A stretch of 64,000 nt of DNA from Streptomyces olivochromogenes (GCF_001514115.1 NZ_KQ948456.1:405043-469042), one strand, 5' to 3'; positions 1 to 7,482 are shown, counted from the stretch's first letter. Notes: a model not told the origin generated them from the sequence alone. Translations and numbers: made by a program.

Positions 1-1
1 G

Positions 2-925
2 GACTCGCTCGCCTTCGTCACCGAGCACCTCGGCGACTTCGAGTCGTCCCTGCCCCGTGCCCTGTGCTGGGCCTCGGCCTGGGACATGACCCGCGACGGT
101 GAGCTCGCCACCCGCGACTACCTGTCCCTGGTCCTGTCGGGCATCGGCAAGGAGTCCGACATCGGTGTCGTGCAGTCGCTGCAGCGCCAGGTGAAGCTGG
201 CGATCGAGCTGTACGCCGACCCGACGGCCCGCGAGGCGCTGCTGACCCGCTGGACGGACGCGACGCTCGCGCACCTGCGCGCCGCCGAGCCCGGCGGCGA
301 CCACCAGCTCGCCTGGGCGCGTGCCTTCGCGACGACCGCCCGTACGCCGGAGCAGCTGGACCTTCTGGAGGGCCTGCTGGAGGACCGGGAGACCATCGAG
401 GGCCTCGCCGTCGACACCGAGCTGCGCTGGGCGTTCGTCCAGCGGCTCGCGGCGGTCGGGCGCTACGACGAGGCGGAGATCGGCGCCGAGGCGGAGCGCG
501 ACAAGACGGCGGCCGGTGAGCGGCACGCGGAGACGGCGCGGGCCTCGCGTCCCACCGAGGAGGCGAAGGCGGAGGCCTGGGCCGCGGTCGTCGAGTCCGA
601 CAAGCTCCCGAACGCCGTGCAGGAAGCGGTGATCGGCGGCTTCGCGCAGACCGACCAGCGCGAACTGCTCGCCCCGTTCACGGACAAGTACTTCTCCGTG
701 GTGAAGGACATCTGGGACGCGCGTTCGCACGAGATCGCCCAGCAGATCGTGGTCGGTCTCTACCCGTCCGTCCAGGTCTCCGAGGAGACCCTCGCCAAGA
801 CGGACGCGTGGCTGGCCTCGGCCGAGCCCGCCCCGGCCCTGCGGCGCCTGATCTCGGAGTCCCGCTCCGGGATCGAGCGCGCGCTGAAGGCCCAGGCGGC
901 GGACGCGGCGGCGGCGTCCGCGTAG
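2..925 (+). CDS. pepN: Aminopeptidase N, C-terminal part (5' end outside window)
   Basis: The reading frame is open from base 2 and ends at a TAG codon, giving about 307 C-terminal residues of a larger protein. The segment is all-helical (for example TWTDATLAHLRAAEPGGDH-like helices), as in the ERAP1-like C-terminal domain of M1 aminopeptidases. M1 enzymes release N-terminal residues from peptides in the cytoplasm. The zinc-binding HExxH/GAMEN part lies upstream of the window, so the catalytic half cannot be checked. In Streptomyces pepN typically lies upstream of this neighbourhood, which agrees. A strong hairpin follows the stop codon. A less likely alternative is another M1-family member. 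Confidence 0.85.
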   Translation, partial: DSLAFVTEHLGDFESSLPRALCWASAWDMTRDGELATRDYLSLVLSGIGKESDIGVVQSLQRQVKLAIELYADPTAREALLTRWTDATLAHLRAAEPGGDHQLAWARAFATTARTPEQLDLLEGLLEDRETIEGLAVDTELRWAFVQRLAAVGRYDEAEIGAEAERDKTAAGERHAETARASRPTEEAKAEAWAAVVESDKLPNAVQEAVIGGFAQTDQRELLAPFTDKYFSVVKDIWDARSHEIAQQIVVGLYPSVQVSEETLAKTDAWLASAEPAPALRRLISESRSGIERALKAQAADAAAASA

Positions 926-941
926 TCGGTCGTACGTGAGT

Positions 942-975
942 GGGGGCTCCCGGCGTCGTGCCGGGAGCCCCCTTT
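942..975. terminator. Hairpin terminator between convergent genes
   Basis: A perfect 13-bp stem (GGGGGCTCCCGGC at 942-954, its complement at 960-972) with a 5-base loop is followed by TTTC. It lies between the convergent pepN and M14-peptidase genes and probably ends transcription of pepN, possibly of both. Confidence 0.8.
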
Positions 976-1024
976 CGCATGAGCGCGCGCGTGCGTGCGT
1001 GTGGGCGCGTGGGGGCGCCCGGGG

Positions 1025-2311
1025 TCACACCAGGGCGCGGGCGAGTGCGAGCATCGTGCGGGTCTGGAGCTCGGTCTGGTCGGTCACGGGGACCCAGCGG
1101 GCGTCGAAGGTGCTCGCCAGTTCACGGGCCCAGGCCTCCACGAGGGTGTCCAGCGCGGGGGCGCCGCCCAGGGCCTGCCGCATCATGGCCGCCGCGCGCA
1201 GCGGGATGCGCCGGGCGGCGACGCCGAGGGAGACGGCGTTGCCCACGGTGGTGGCGAGTTCGGCGGAGTTCCAGGTGTCCACGACTCCGGGGCCGATGTC
1301 CATGAGCTCACGGGCGGCGGTGAAGTGGGCGATCTGGTCGGGGGTCTGCGGTGACCTGGGTCCCAGCTCCCCCACCACCGCCTCCAGTTGTTTGGCCCGG
1401 CCGAGAAGGATCTCGCTCGCCTCCGCGACCTCGCGCCGGGGCTCGGCGACGGGCCGTGGATCGCTGACGCCCGCCACGCTCCAGAAGGGCGCCTCGACGA
1501 CCGCCGACACGGTTCCGTGCCGCATCGCGTACAGCCAGGTCGCCTGGGAGGTGAAGCCGGAGGGGTCCCGTTCCTCGGTGGGGCTGCTGTCCGGCAGGAC
1601 GAGCACGCCCGGGCTCTCGGCCAGCCATCCCATGCCGTCGAACGGCCGGTGTTCCAGGGGAATGCCGAGGTCCGCCGCGATCCGACGGTAGGCGGCCGCC
1701 GCCCCCGGCACCGCGCGAGTCAACTGCAGAAAGGATCCGCCCACTTCGACGCCGTGGAGCGAGAACTGCACGACCGGGCGTAGTTCGTCGATGAGCCGCA
1801 CCAGCGCCTCGGACTCCGGCATCACCGGACGCGGGTCACTCGCGACGGGCGGAAACTCGGGCTGCGCGGCGAAGGCGGGCCGGTAGAAGCGCCGGTAGTA
1901 ACCCCGGAGGGTCGGCGAGGCCTCGGCGACGCGTCCCTCGCCGGGCAGCCCCTCGCCGGGCATCCGCTCGCCGGGCATCCCGGTCAGCCAGCGCCCCGCG
2001 AGGCTCGCGCCGTCGGGGTCGAGGCAGAGCAGGAAGTTCCAGGTGCAGCCGGACTCCTGGAGCAGCGCCGGCTCCCGCGCGAACCTCTCGGCCAGGGAGA
2101 GCGAAGTGACCCCGCCCACCGGTTCGTTGGCGTGCGCGCCGGCGACCGTGAGGATGTGCCGGGGGCCGTGTCCGGCCGACAGCAGCCACAGCGGCCGGCC
2201 GGCACGCGAGGTCCCGACGGCACGCAACCGCAGTGCACCGGGCCGTGCCGCCACCGCCGCGCGAGCGCGTCGCAGCAGCTCGCCGAGGGTGGGATACGGG
2301 GTTCCCCGCAT
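1025..2311 (-). CDS. M14-family zinc carboxypeptidase-like protein of the peptide locus
   Basis: 428 residues. Zinc ligands of the M14 fold are visible: HANE at His60/Glu63 and the second histidine at His186 (FSLHGVEVGG). Glu273 in VVEAPFW is a candidate catalytic glutamate. A short proline/glycine repeat (MPGERMPGEGLPGEG) sits around residues 112-126. No signal peptide or membrane segment is seen, so it is probably cytoplasmic. GGAG lies 7 bases before the ATG. It starts 12 bases after the stop codon of the 24-residue peptide gene, so it is almost certainly co-transcribed with the two peptide genes. From this position I infer that it trims or matures those peptides, or detoxifies them. The substrate is unknown. 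Confidence 0.75.
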   Translation of the reverse strand: MRGTPYPTLGELLRRARAAVAARPGALRLRAVGTSRAGRPLWLLSAGHGPRHILTVAGAHANEPVGGVTSLSLAERFAREPALLQESGCTWNFLLCLDPDGASLAGRWLTGMPGERMPGEGLPGEGRVAEASPTLRGYYRRFYRPAFAAQPEFPPVASDPRPVMPESEALVRLIDELRPVVQFSLHGVEVGGSFLQLTRAVPGAAAAYRRIAADLGIPLEHRPFDGMGWLAESPGVLVLPDSSPTEERDPSGFTSQATWLYAMRHGTVSAVVEAPFWSVAGVSDPRPVAEPRREVAEASEILLGRAKQLEAVVGELGPRSPQTPDQIAHFTAARELMDIGPGVVDTWNSAELATTVGNAVSLGVAARRIPLRAAAMMRQALGGAPALDTLVEAWARELASTFDARWVPVTDQTELQTRTMLALARALV

Positions 2312-2323
2312 GCCGGGCTCCGG

Positions 2324-2398
2324 TCAGGTGCCGTTCGCGTTGCTGTCCCCGGTGGTCTCCTTCTTGTCCAGCGGACGGATCACGATCTTGGCGGCCAT
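2324..2398 (-). CDS. Short peptide, putative RiPP precursor (copy 2, 24 residues)
   Basis: ATG at 2398, TGA at 2324-2326. A strong ribosome binding site (GAGGGGG) lies about 6 bases upstream. The peptide starts MAA and then carries KIVIRPLDKKETTGDS, shared residue for residue with the peptide at 2456-2533. It ends in NANGT. Conserved N-terminal part plus variable short C-terminus is the pattern of leader and core in ribosomally made, modified peptides. The gene is far below usual gene-finding length limits. It is followed after 12 bases by the M14 peptidase and faces an E1-like enzyme. Synonymous differences from its paralogue (for example ATC/ATT and CTG/TTG) support a real coding sequence. 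Confidence 0.8.
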   Translation of the reverse strand: MAAKIVIRPLDKKETTGDSNANGT

Positions 2399-2455
2399 GT
2401 GGCCCCCTCTCTGTGTGGGCTCTGCGGTGGCCGAGTACCTGTCCGGCGAAACGGA

Positions 2456-2533
2456 TCAGCCGCCGTTGCCTCCGCTGCTGTCGCCCGTGGTCTCCTTCTT
2501 GTCCAACGGGCGGATCACAATCTTGGTGGGCAC
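2456..2533 (-). CDS. Short peptide, putative RiPP precursor (copy 1, 25 residues)
   Basis: GTG at 2533, TGA at 2456-2458, with AGGAG about 6 bases upstream. The peptide begins MPT, then KIVIRPLDKKETTGDS, and ends SGGNGG. It is the promoter-proximal member of the minus-strand operon and lies 57 bases before copy 1's paralogue. The C-terminal Gly-Gly is notable because E1-type enzymes such as ThiF and MoeB adenylate a C-terminal glycine, and an E1-like gene lies directly opposite. Whether the GG end is an adenylation site or part of a core peptide cannot be told from sequence. Confidence 0.8.
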   Translation of the reverse strand: MPTKIVIRPLDKKETTGDSSGGNGG

Positions 2534-2657
2534 CCCAACTCCTCTCGTCAATAGGGACGTTGAGCGTTGCGGGCGCGATCGCCGACCGCGTCTTGTCAAG
2601 GCTCGACTCGGGGGACCAGAGTGTCAAGGCATGTACCTGTAACGGGAAGGGGTCCTG
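2534..2657. promoter_or_regulatory. Divergent promoter region with direct repeats
   Basis: 124 bases separate the short-peptide operon (minus) from the E1/M50 operon (plus). The 9-mer TGTCAAGGC occurs at 2594-2602 and 2622-2630, 28 bp apart. Read on the minus strand each copy gives GCCTTGACA, which includes a consensus-like -35 TTGACA. The pair could be promoter elements, an operator for a regulator not encoded in the cluster, or both. No regulator gene lies between 1 and 5.1 kb. Confidence 0.5.
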
Positions 2658-3983
2658 GTGACGGTGCCGGTCGACACGCTCCGCAGGCCCCGGATCAAGC
2701 CCGAGCACCGGCCGTACCGCACGATCGACGGCAACGTCCGCATCGGCAGCGTCATCCACGGCATCGGCGCCGAGATCGAGGACCCGCAGGGCTGGGTCTG
2801 GACGCTGGTCGAGACGATGGACGGAACGCGGGAGCCGTCGGCGGTGGTCGGCGAGGTGCTGAGGGCGCATCCCGAACTTCCCGACCTCACGGCCGAGGAC
2901 GCCCGGCAGGCGATGGCGGACCTGCTCGACGCCGGGTTCGTGGAGGACGCGGCGGCGCCCGTGCCGGTGTCCGAGCGGGAACGGCTGCGCTACAGCCGGG
3001 GGGTGCCGCTGCTGCGCTGGATGGACCTCGGACCCCGCACAAGCCCCTGGGACGCCCAGCTCCGGCTGCGCCGGGCCCGGGTGCTGCTGGTCGGCGTCGG
3101 CGGCACGGGCGGGTACGCCGCGCAGAGCCTGGTCGCCTCCGGGGTCGGCCGTCTGCACTGCGTGGACCCGGACGTGGTGGAGCTGTCCAACCTCAACCGC
3201 CAGCCCCTCTTCCGCGAGTCCGACCTCGGCCGCCCGAAGGTGACGGCCGCGCTCGCCACCCTGCGGGCGCTGAACTCGGACGTGACGGTGACCGGGGAGC
3301 GCCGGGAGATACGACACCCGGCGGACCTGGCGGAGCTGATACGGACCGGGGCACCCGAAGCCCAGAGCGAACCGAAACGGGCCGGGACGCCCCAAGCCCC
3401 GAACGAACCGAATCAGGCCGCACCACCCCAAGCCCCGAACGATCCGAAACAGGCCGGGGCACCCGAAGTCCCGTACCCGTCGCGGGGCTCGTACGACCTT
3501 CTCGTCCTCGCCGCCGACCGTCCCGACGACATCCGCCGCTGGGCGAACCGTGTCTGTCTGGCCGCGGACCTGCCCTGGGTCGACGCCGGCTACCGCGGCC
3601 CCCTGGTGACGGCCGGGGTCCACGTACCCGGCCGGGGTGCCTGCTGGGAGTGTCTGCGAGCCGGTGAGGTGGCCCGCCGCGAGCTGCGCCTGGCGCCCGG
3701 CCAGGACGACGGGGTCGCCTCCCCGCACCTGCCGTGGAACCCCGCGACCGCGGTCACCGCGGGCCTGTCCGGCGGACTGCTCGCCCACGCGGCCCTGGCC
3801 CTGCTGACCGGCGTCCCGGCGCTCGACCCCGGCTTCCGTTTCGGGATGAACCTGATGCTGCCCGGCGACCCGGTGCTGCAGAGATCCCCCCGGCGGCCCG
3901 ACTGCCCGGTGTGCGGCGACGGACCTGTCGACGGGGCCACCGGCGCGGGCGGAGCCACCGGCGCGGCCGGGGAACGCGCGTGA
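2658..3983 (+). CDS. E1/ThiF-like adenylyltransferase with PqqD-like N-terminal domain
   Basis: 441 residues, GTG start preceded by AAGGGG. Residues about 1-95 resemble a PqqD/RRE-type peptide-binding winged helix (alternating strands, then helices ending LLDAGFVED). The E1 domain follows: VGVGGTGG nucleotide loop near residue 146, DPDVVELSNLNRQPLF, and a four-cysteine zinc site (C329/C332 in CWEC, C416/C419 in CPVC). These are ThiF/MoeB/MccB hallmarks, so ATP-dependent adenylation of a peptide C-terminus is expected. A proline-rich repeat interrupts the domain at residues about 231-272. No YcaO partner is present, unlike azoline clusters. The gene overlaps the next one by 4 bases. Confidence 0.85.
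   Translation: MTVPVDTLRRPRIKPEHRPYRTIDGNVRIGSVIHGIGAEIEDPQGWVWTLVETMDGTREPSAVVGEVLRAHPELPDLTAEDARQAMADLLDAGFVEDAAAPVPVSERERLRYSRGVPLLRWMDLGPRTSPWDAQLRLRRARVLLVGVGGTGGYAAQSLVASGVGRLHCVDPDVVELSNLNRQPLFRESDLGRPKVTAALATLRALNSDVTVTGERREIRHPADLAELIRTGAPEAQSEPKRAGTPQAPNEPNQAAPPQAPNDPKQAGAPEVPYPSRGSYDLLVLAADRPDDIRRWANRVCLAADLPWVDAGYRGPLVTAGVHVPGRGACWECLRAGEVARRELRLAPGQDDGVASPHLPWNPATAVTAGLSGGLLAHAALALLTGVPALDPGFRFGMNLMLPGDPVLQRSPRRPDCPVCGDGPVDGATGAGGATGAAGERA
3348..3473 (+). repeat. 36-bp tandem repeat inside the E1-like gene
   Basis: Three 36-bp units (3348-3383, 3384-3419, 3420-3455) plus a partial fourth encode 12-residue units such as GTPQAPNEPNQA. They sit between the nucleotide-binding half and the zinc-binding half of the E1 domain, probably as a surface loop, and look recently expanded. 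Confidence 0.85.
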
Positions 3984-5140
3984 GCCGCGTGCGCCTGCAC
4001 ACCCTCGACTCCCGCCCCGACGGCGACGAGTGGATCGTCGGCCGGCTGGCGACGGGCCGGTTCGTCGCGCTGCCCGAGGTCGGCAAGCAGGCGCTGGACC
4101 TGCTCGGGCAGGGGCTGAGCACCGCCGAGGTCGAGGAACGGCTGCGGGAGACCACCGGCGACGACATCGACGTACCCGATTTCGTCGAGGCGCTGGTGGA
4201 CCTGGGGTTCGTCGCCGAGGTGGACGGACGGGAGGTGGCCTCGCCACCCCCGCCGAAGCCGACGCTCGCCCGGATCAGGCCCCGCCATGTGCGCTGGGTG
4301 CTCAGTCCGGCCCTGCCCGTCCTCATCGCCCTGCTGATCACCACCACCCTGCTCACCCGCCCACCCGTTCCCTTCAGTTACCGCACCCTCCTCTGGAGCC
4401 CCCACGGCAGCGCGGTGATCGCGCTCGGCGCGGGCTTCGGCTGGACGCTCCTGCTTCTCCACGAGTGCGCGCACCTGGTGACCGCCCGGGCGACCGGCGT
4501 GCCCGGCCGGATGCGGCTCGGCACGCGCCTGCAGTTCCTGGTCATGCAGACGGACATCAGCGGCATCGAACTCGCCCCGCGCCGCCACCGGTTGACCGCC
4601 TACCTCGCCGGGATCGCGACCAACCTCACCGTCGCCTCCCTGGCCGCCCTCGCCGCGGGCGCCACGCACGGCACCCCGCGCCGGATCCTGGCCGCCGTCG
4701 CCCTGCTCGCCCTGCTCCCCCTCCCCTTCCAGCTCATGGTCTTCATGCGTACGGACCTGTACTTCGTGCTCCAGGACCTGACGCGCTGCCGCGATCTGTA
4801 CGGGGACGGGGTGGCGTACACGAAGTACGCGGCACGGCGGGCACTGCGCCGTACCACCGCCCCGGACCCCAGTCTCGAACTCCCCGCCCACGAACGGCGG
4901 GCGGTGCGCGTGTACAGCGTGGTGCTCGTCGTCGGCACCACGCTGTGTCTCGCCTTCCTCGCGACCGTCACCCTGCCCGCGGACATCACGCTGTTCGCCC
5001 GCGCGGTGGCGCACCTGGGCCCCGGCCACTCCGCCGCCGTGCGCCTCGACGCGACGGCCGTCGTGGTCGCGCTCGGCGGGGTGCATGTGCTGTGGGCCCG
5101 CACGTGGTGGCGCGACCACCGCGGCCGTCGGTCGTCCTAG
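3980..5140 (+). CDS. YydH-like M50 membrane metallopeptidase with PqqD-like N-terminus
   Basis: 386 residues from a GTG that overlaps the E1 stop codon (GTGA), so translation is coupled. Residues about 1-80 form a PqqD-like domain (VALPEVGKQALDLL, ending ALVDLGFVAEV). Several membrane segments follow. HExxH is at residues 161-165 (HECAH). The distal site is MRTDLYFVLQDL, similar to the MRxDGYxxLxDL motif of the putative peptide zinc metalloproteases found in YydF-type peptide clusters. It is probably an intramembrane protease that cuts or exports the modified peptide. Two PqqD-like domains in one operon suggest both enzymes bind the same leader. There is no dedicated ABC exporter. Confidence 0.85.
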   Translation: MSRVRLHTLDSRPDGDEWIVGRLATGRFVALPEVGKQALDLLGQGLSTAEVEERLRETTGDDIDVPDFVEALVDLGFVAEVDGREVASPPPPKPTLARIRPRHVRWVLSPALPVLIALLITTTLLTRPPVPFSYRTLLWSPHGSAVIALGAGFGWTLLLLHECAHLVTARATGVPGRMRLGTRLQFLVMQTDISGIELAPRRHRLTAYLAGIATNLTVASLAALAAGATHGTPRRILAAVALLALLPLPFQLMVFMRTDLYFVLQDLTRCRDLYGDGVAYTKYAARRALRRTTAPDPSLELPAHERRAVRVYSVVLVVGTTLCLAFLATVTLPADITLFARAVAHLGPGHSAAVRLDATAVVVALGGVHVLWARTWWRDHRGRRSS

Positions 5141-5175
5141 CCGGTCCTCCTGGCCGCTCGTCCCAGCCGGTCGTC

Positions 5176-5952
5176 CTAGCCCGGGAACATCCCGCCGGTG
5201 ACGTTGACGAAGGTGCCGGTGATGCCGCCCGCGTGGTCGGAGGCGAGGAAGGCGGCGGTCGCGGCGATCTCGGGGAGGGTGGGGTTGCGGCGGGTCATAC
5301 GCATTCCGGCCAGGTTGGCGAGCAGGCCCTGGAGTGCGTTCTCGTCGAGGGCCATGGCGCTGTCGACCGCGGCGAGCTTCTCGCGGGTCAGTGTCTCGGG
5401 CACGCCGGCCGCCCACAGGCCCACGGCCCGCACCCCGCGCGGCCCCAGTTCCATCGCCAGGTTGCGTACCAGCGTGTCGATCGCCGCGTCGGCCGGGCCC
5501 GTTCCGCCCATCATCGGACTGCCGTGCGCCGAACCGCTGTTGAGCGTGAGAACCACGCCGGAGCCCCGCTCGGCCATACGGCGGGCGGCGGCGCGGGCGG
5601 TGACGACGTTGGCGCGGATACCGGTGACGACCGGGCGTACGAAGTCGTCGACGGGCATGTCGAGCAGCGAGGCACCCTGCACGTCACCACGGGTGACGAG
5701 GTTGAAGGAGATGTCGACGGCGTCCAGCGACGCGATGTGCGCCTCGACCGCCGCCTCGTCGAGCGCGTCGACGACCGCCGTCCCGGCGTGGCCGCCCTCC
5801 GCCTCGATGTCCTTGGCCACCGCGTCGAGCGTCGCCGCCGTACGCCCCACGAGGTGCACGTGGGCACCCTCGCGGGCGAAGGTACGGGCGACGGCGCCGC
5901 CGATGGATCCGCCGGCGCCGTAGATGACCGCGGTCTTGTCGGTGAGCAGCAT
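5176..5952 (-). CDS. SDR-family oxidoreductase lacking the YxxxK catalytic pair
   Basis: 258 residues with a Rossmann fold of the short-chain dehydrogenase type: YGAGGSIGGA at residues 11-20 binds the nucleotide, and LTLNSGSA holds the usual serine. Aligned on the helix normally written YxxxKaaL, the sequence reads TGPADAAI, so Tyr and Lys are replaced by Thr and Asp. The protein may bind NAD(P) without normal dehydrogenase activity. GGAGG lies before the ATG. It lies 88 bases downstream of the ECF sigma gene on the same strand and may be read with it or be controlled by it. Substrate unknown. Confidence 0.8.
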   Translation of the reverse strand: MLLTDKTAVIYGAGGSIGGAVARTFAREGAHVHLVGRTAATLDAVAKDIEAEGGHAGTAVVDALDEAAVEAHIASLDAVDISFNLVTRGDVQGASLLDMPVDDFVRPVVTGIRANVVTARAAARRMAERGSGVVLTLNSGSAHGSPMMGGTGPADAAIDTLVRNLAMELGPRGVRAVGLWAAGVPETLTREKLAAVDSAMALDENALQGLLANLAGMRMTRRNPTLPEIAATAAFLASDHAGGITGTFVNVTGGMFPG

Positions 5953-6040
5953 GGTGAACCTCCGTGAGGTGGGTCGTCGGAGCGGCCCGTACGAGTCGGC
6001 CGTACGAGTCGGTCATGCAGACGTACGCGCCGCCTCTCAC

Positions 6041-7384
6041 TCATCGGTCGGCGGGCAGCCGCAGCGGCAGTCCGAACGCCGGGAAGAGATGCGGCTCGAA
6101 GGAGGTGATCTCCACGATCCGGTCGCCCTCGATACGGAGGACGTCGAGGACCTGCGCGCGGTAGACGGTCGTACCCGGGCGCCGGACGTACCCCCCGGCG
6201 GCGAGCTGCCCGTTGGCGCGGGCGGGCAGGTGGCGCCAGTGGCCGAGGAACATCGGGGAGGCGGGGTCGAGGCTGACGGACAGGAACTCGACGAGCGCCT
6301 CGCGGCCGACGAACCAGAACGGGTTCGGCGGCATGGTGAGCGTGATGTCCTCGCTGAGCAGGGTGGCGACCTCGGTGAGGTCGAGGCGTTCGGCGGCGGC
6401 CATGTAACGCGCCAGGATCTCGCGCTCGCGGACGTCCGCCTCCGCGGTCCAGTCGGCGCGGCGGCGGGGCAGGTGGTCGCGCAGGGTGGGCCGGGCCCGT
6501 TGCAGCGCGCTGTTGACCGAGGCGACGGTCATGTCCAGTACCGCGGCGGTCTCCGCGGCGGCCAGCCCCAGGACGTCGCGCAGGACGAGGACGGCGCGCT
6601 GGCGGGGCGGCAGATGCTGGATCGCGGCGAGGAAGACGAGCTCCGTGGTCTCCCGGGAGACGGCGAGCGCGTCGGGCTGCTCCTCGGTGGAGGGCAGGTC
6701 GTCGTCGGGGTAGGGCTGGAGCCAGGTGACGCGGGCCGGGGGCTCGGCGCCGCCGTGGTTCATCCCGGGCAGCGGCTCGTAGCGCTGCGGGCGGCGCGCC
6801 GTGCGCCGCTGGAAGTCCAGGCAGGCGTTGGTGGCGATCCGGTACAGCCACGTCCGTACGCTCGCCCGCCCCGCGAACCCGTCCCGGGCCCGCCAGGCCC
6901 GCAGGAACGTCTCCTGCACGAGGTCCTCGGCATCGTCGTACGAGCCCGACATCCGGTAGCAGTGCACGCGCAGTTCGCGCCGGTACGACTCGACGAGCGC
7001 GGCGAAGTCGCTCTCCGCGAGGGCCACTTCCGTAACGGGGCCGGTCGTGACGAAATCTGCCGCGCCGGGCTCGTCCATGACGGGCTCCTCCGTACCAGGA
7101 TCTGCCGAGTCGCGGGCCGTCCGGGCGATGCGCCGCAACCGTCCCACGGAGGTGGCCAGCTCGCTCACCCCGGAGTAGAAGACGGCGGGCGGCGCCGGGA
7201 CCAGCTCACGGACCTGCCGCCCGACCTCCTCGATGAGCCCCTGGGCGGTGTCCGGGGGCGCCGCCCGCCGCTCCCGGTACGCCCTCTGCCGACAGGCGGC
7301 CGAGCAGTACACGGAAGTCCGCCCCTTGCGCCCGCTCCGCCCGGCCAGCGGCTTCCCGCAGCCAGGACACACGGCGTCGACCAC
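6041..7384 (-). CDS. ECF sigma factor with SnoaL-like C-terminus, in frame with a zinc-finger segment
   Basis: The sigma part has region 2 (DAEDLVQETFLRAWRARDGF, then RTWLYRIATNACLDFQRR), a WLQPYPDD linker, region 4 (LPPRQRAVLVLRDVLGLAAAETA) and a C-terminal SnoaL-like domain ending near SFEPHLFPAFGLPLRL. This matches SnoaL-type ECF factors of the TIGR02960/SigX5 kind. It may start at ATG 7078, which has GGAGGAG upstream (345 residues). The frame is nonetheless open back to GTG 7384, also with GGAGG. That adds about 100 residues containing a zinc finger (CPGCGKPL...YCSAACRQRAYRERR). Either this is one 447-residue fusion or there are two initiation sites. Confidence 0.8.
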   Translation of the reverse strand: MVDAVCPGCGKPLAGRSGRKGRTSVYCSAACRQRAYRERRAAPPDTAQGLIEEVGRQVRELVPAPPAVFYSGVSELATSVGRLRRIARTARDSADPGTEEPVMDEPGAADFVTTGPVTEVALAESDFAALVESYRRELRVHCYRMSGSYDDAEDLVQETFLRAWRARDGFAGRASVRTWLYRIATNACLDFQRRTARRPQRYEPLPGMNHGGAEPPARVTWLQPYPDDDLPSTEEQPDALAVSRETTELVFLAAIQHLPPRQRAVLVLRDVLGLAAAETAAVLDMTVASVNSALQRARPTLRDHLPRRRADWTAEADVREREILARYMAAAERLDLTEVATLLSEDITLTMPPNPFWFVGREALVEFLSVSLDPASPMFLGHWRHLPARANGQLAAGGYVRRPGTTVYRAQVLDVLRIEGDRIVEITSFEPHLFPAFGLPLRLPADR

Positions 7385-7404
7385 AGGAACCTCCAGAAAT
7401 CCGA

Positions 7405-7452
7405 GCATCGGGGCATCGGGGCATCGGGGCATCGGGGCATCGGGGCATCGGG
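7405..7452. repeat. 8-bp tandem repeat, six copies
   Basis: Six perfect copies of GCATCGGG, just upstream of the zinc-finger start at 7384. Copy number could change by slippage and alter spacing of the promoter or leader of the sigma-factor gene. Confidence 0.9.
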
Positions 7453-7482
7453 GCAATTACGTCACGCGCGGACGACGTGACG

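Noticed and set aside
2324..2398. The short peptides as ordinary attenuator leader peptides of the M14 gene
   Set aside because: Attenuation leaders carry runs of one codon and alternative hairpins. Here a 16-residue sequence is conserved between two copies with synonymous differences, which fits selected products better.
1836..4247. An 803-codon minus-strand frame across the peptide locus
   Set aside because: It is arginine/proline-rich, antisense to the E1-like gene and has no motif; it is a GC artefact.
7405..7452. Possible CRISPR or iteron array
   Set aside because: Units are 8 bp with no spacers; it is a simple tandem repeat. No CRISPR array was seen anywhere in the window.
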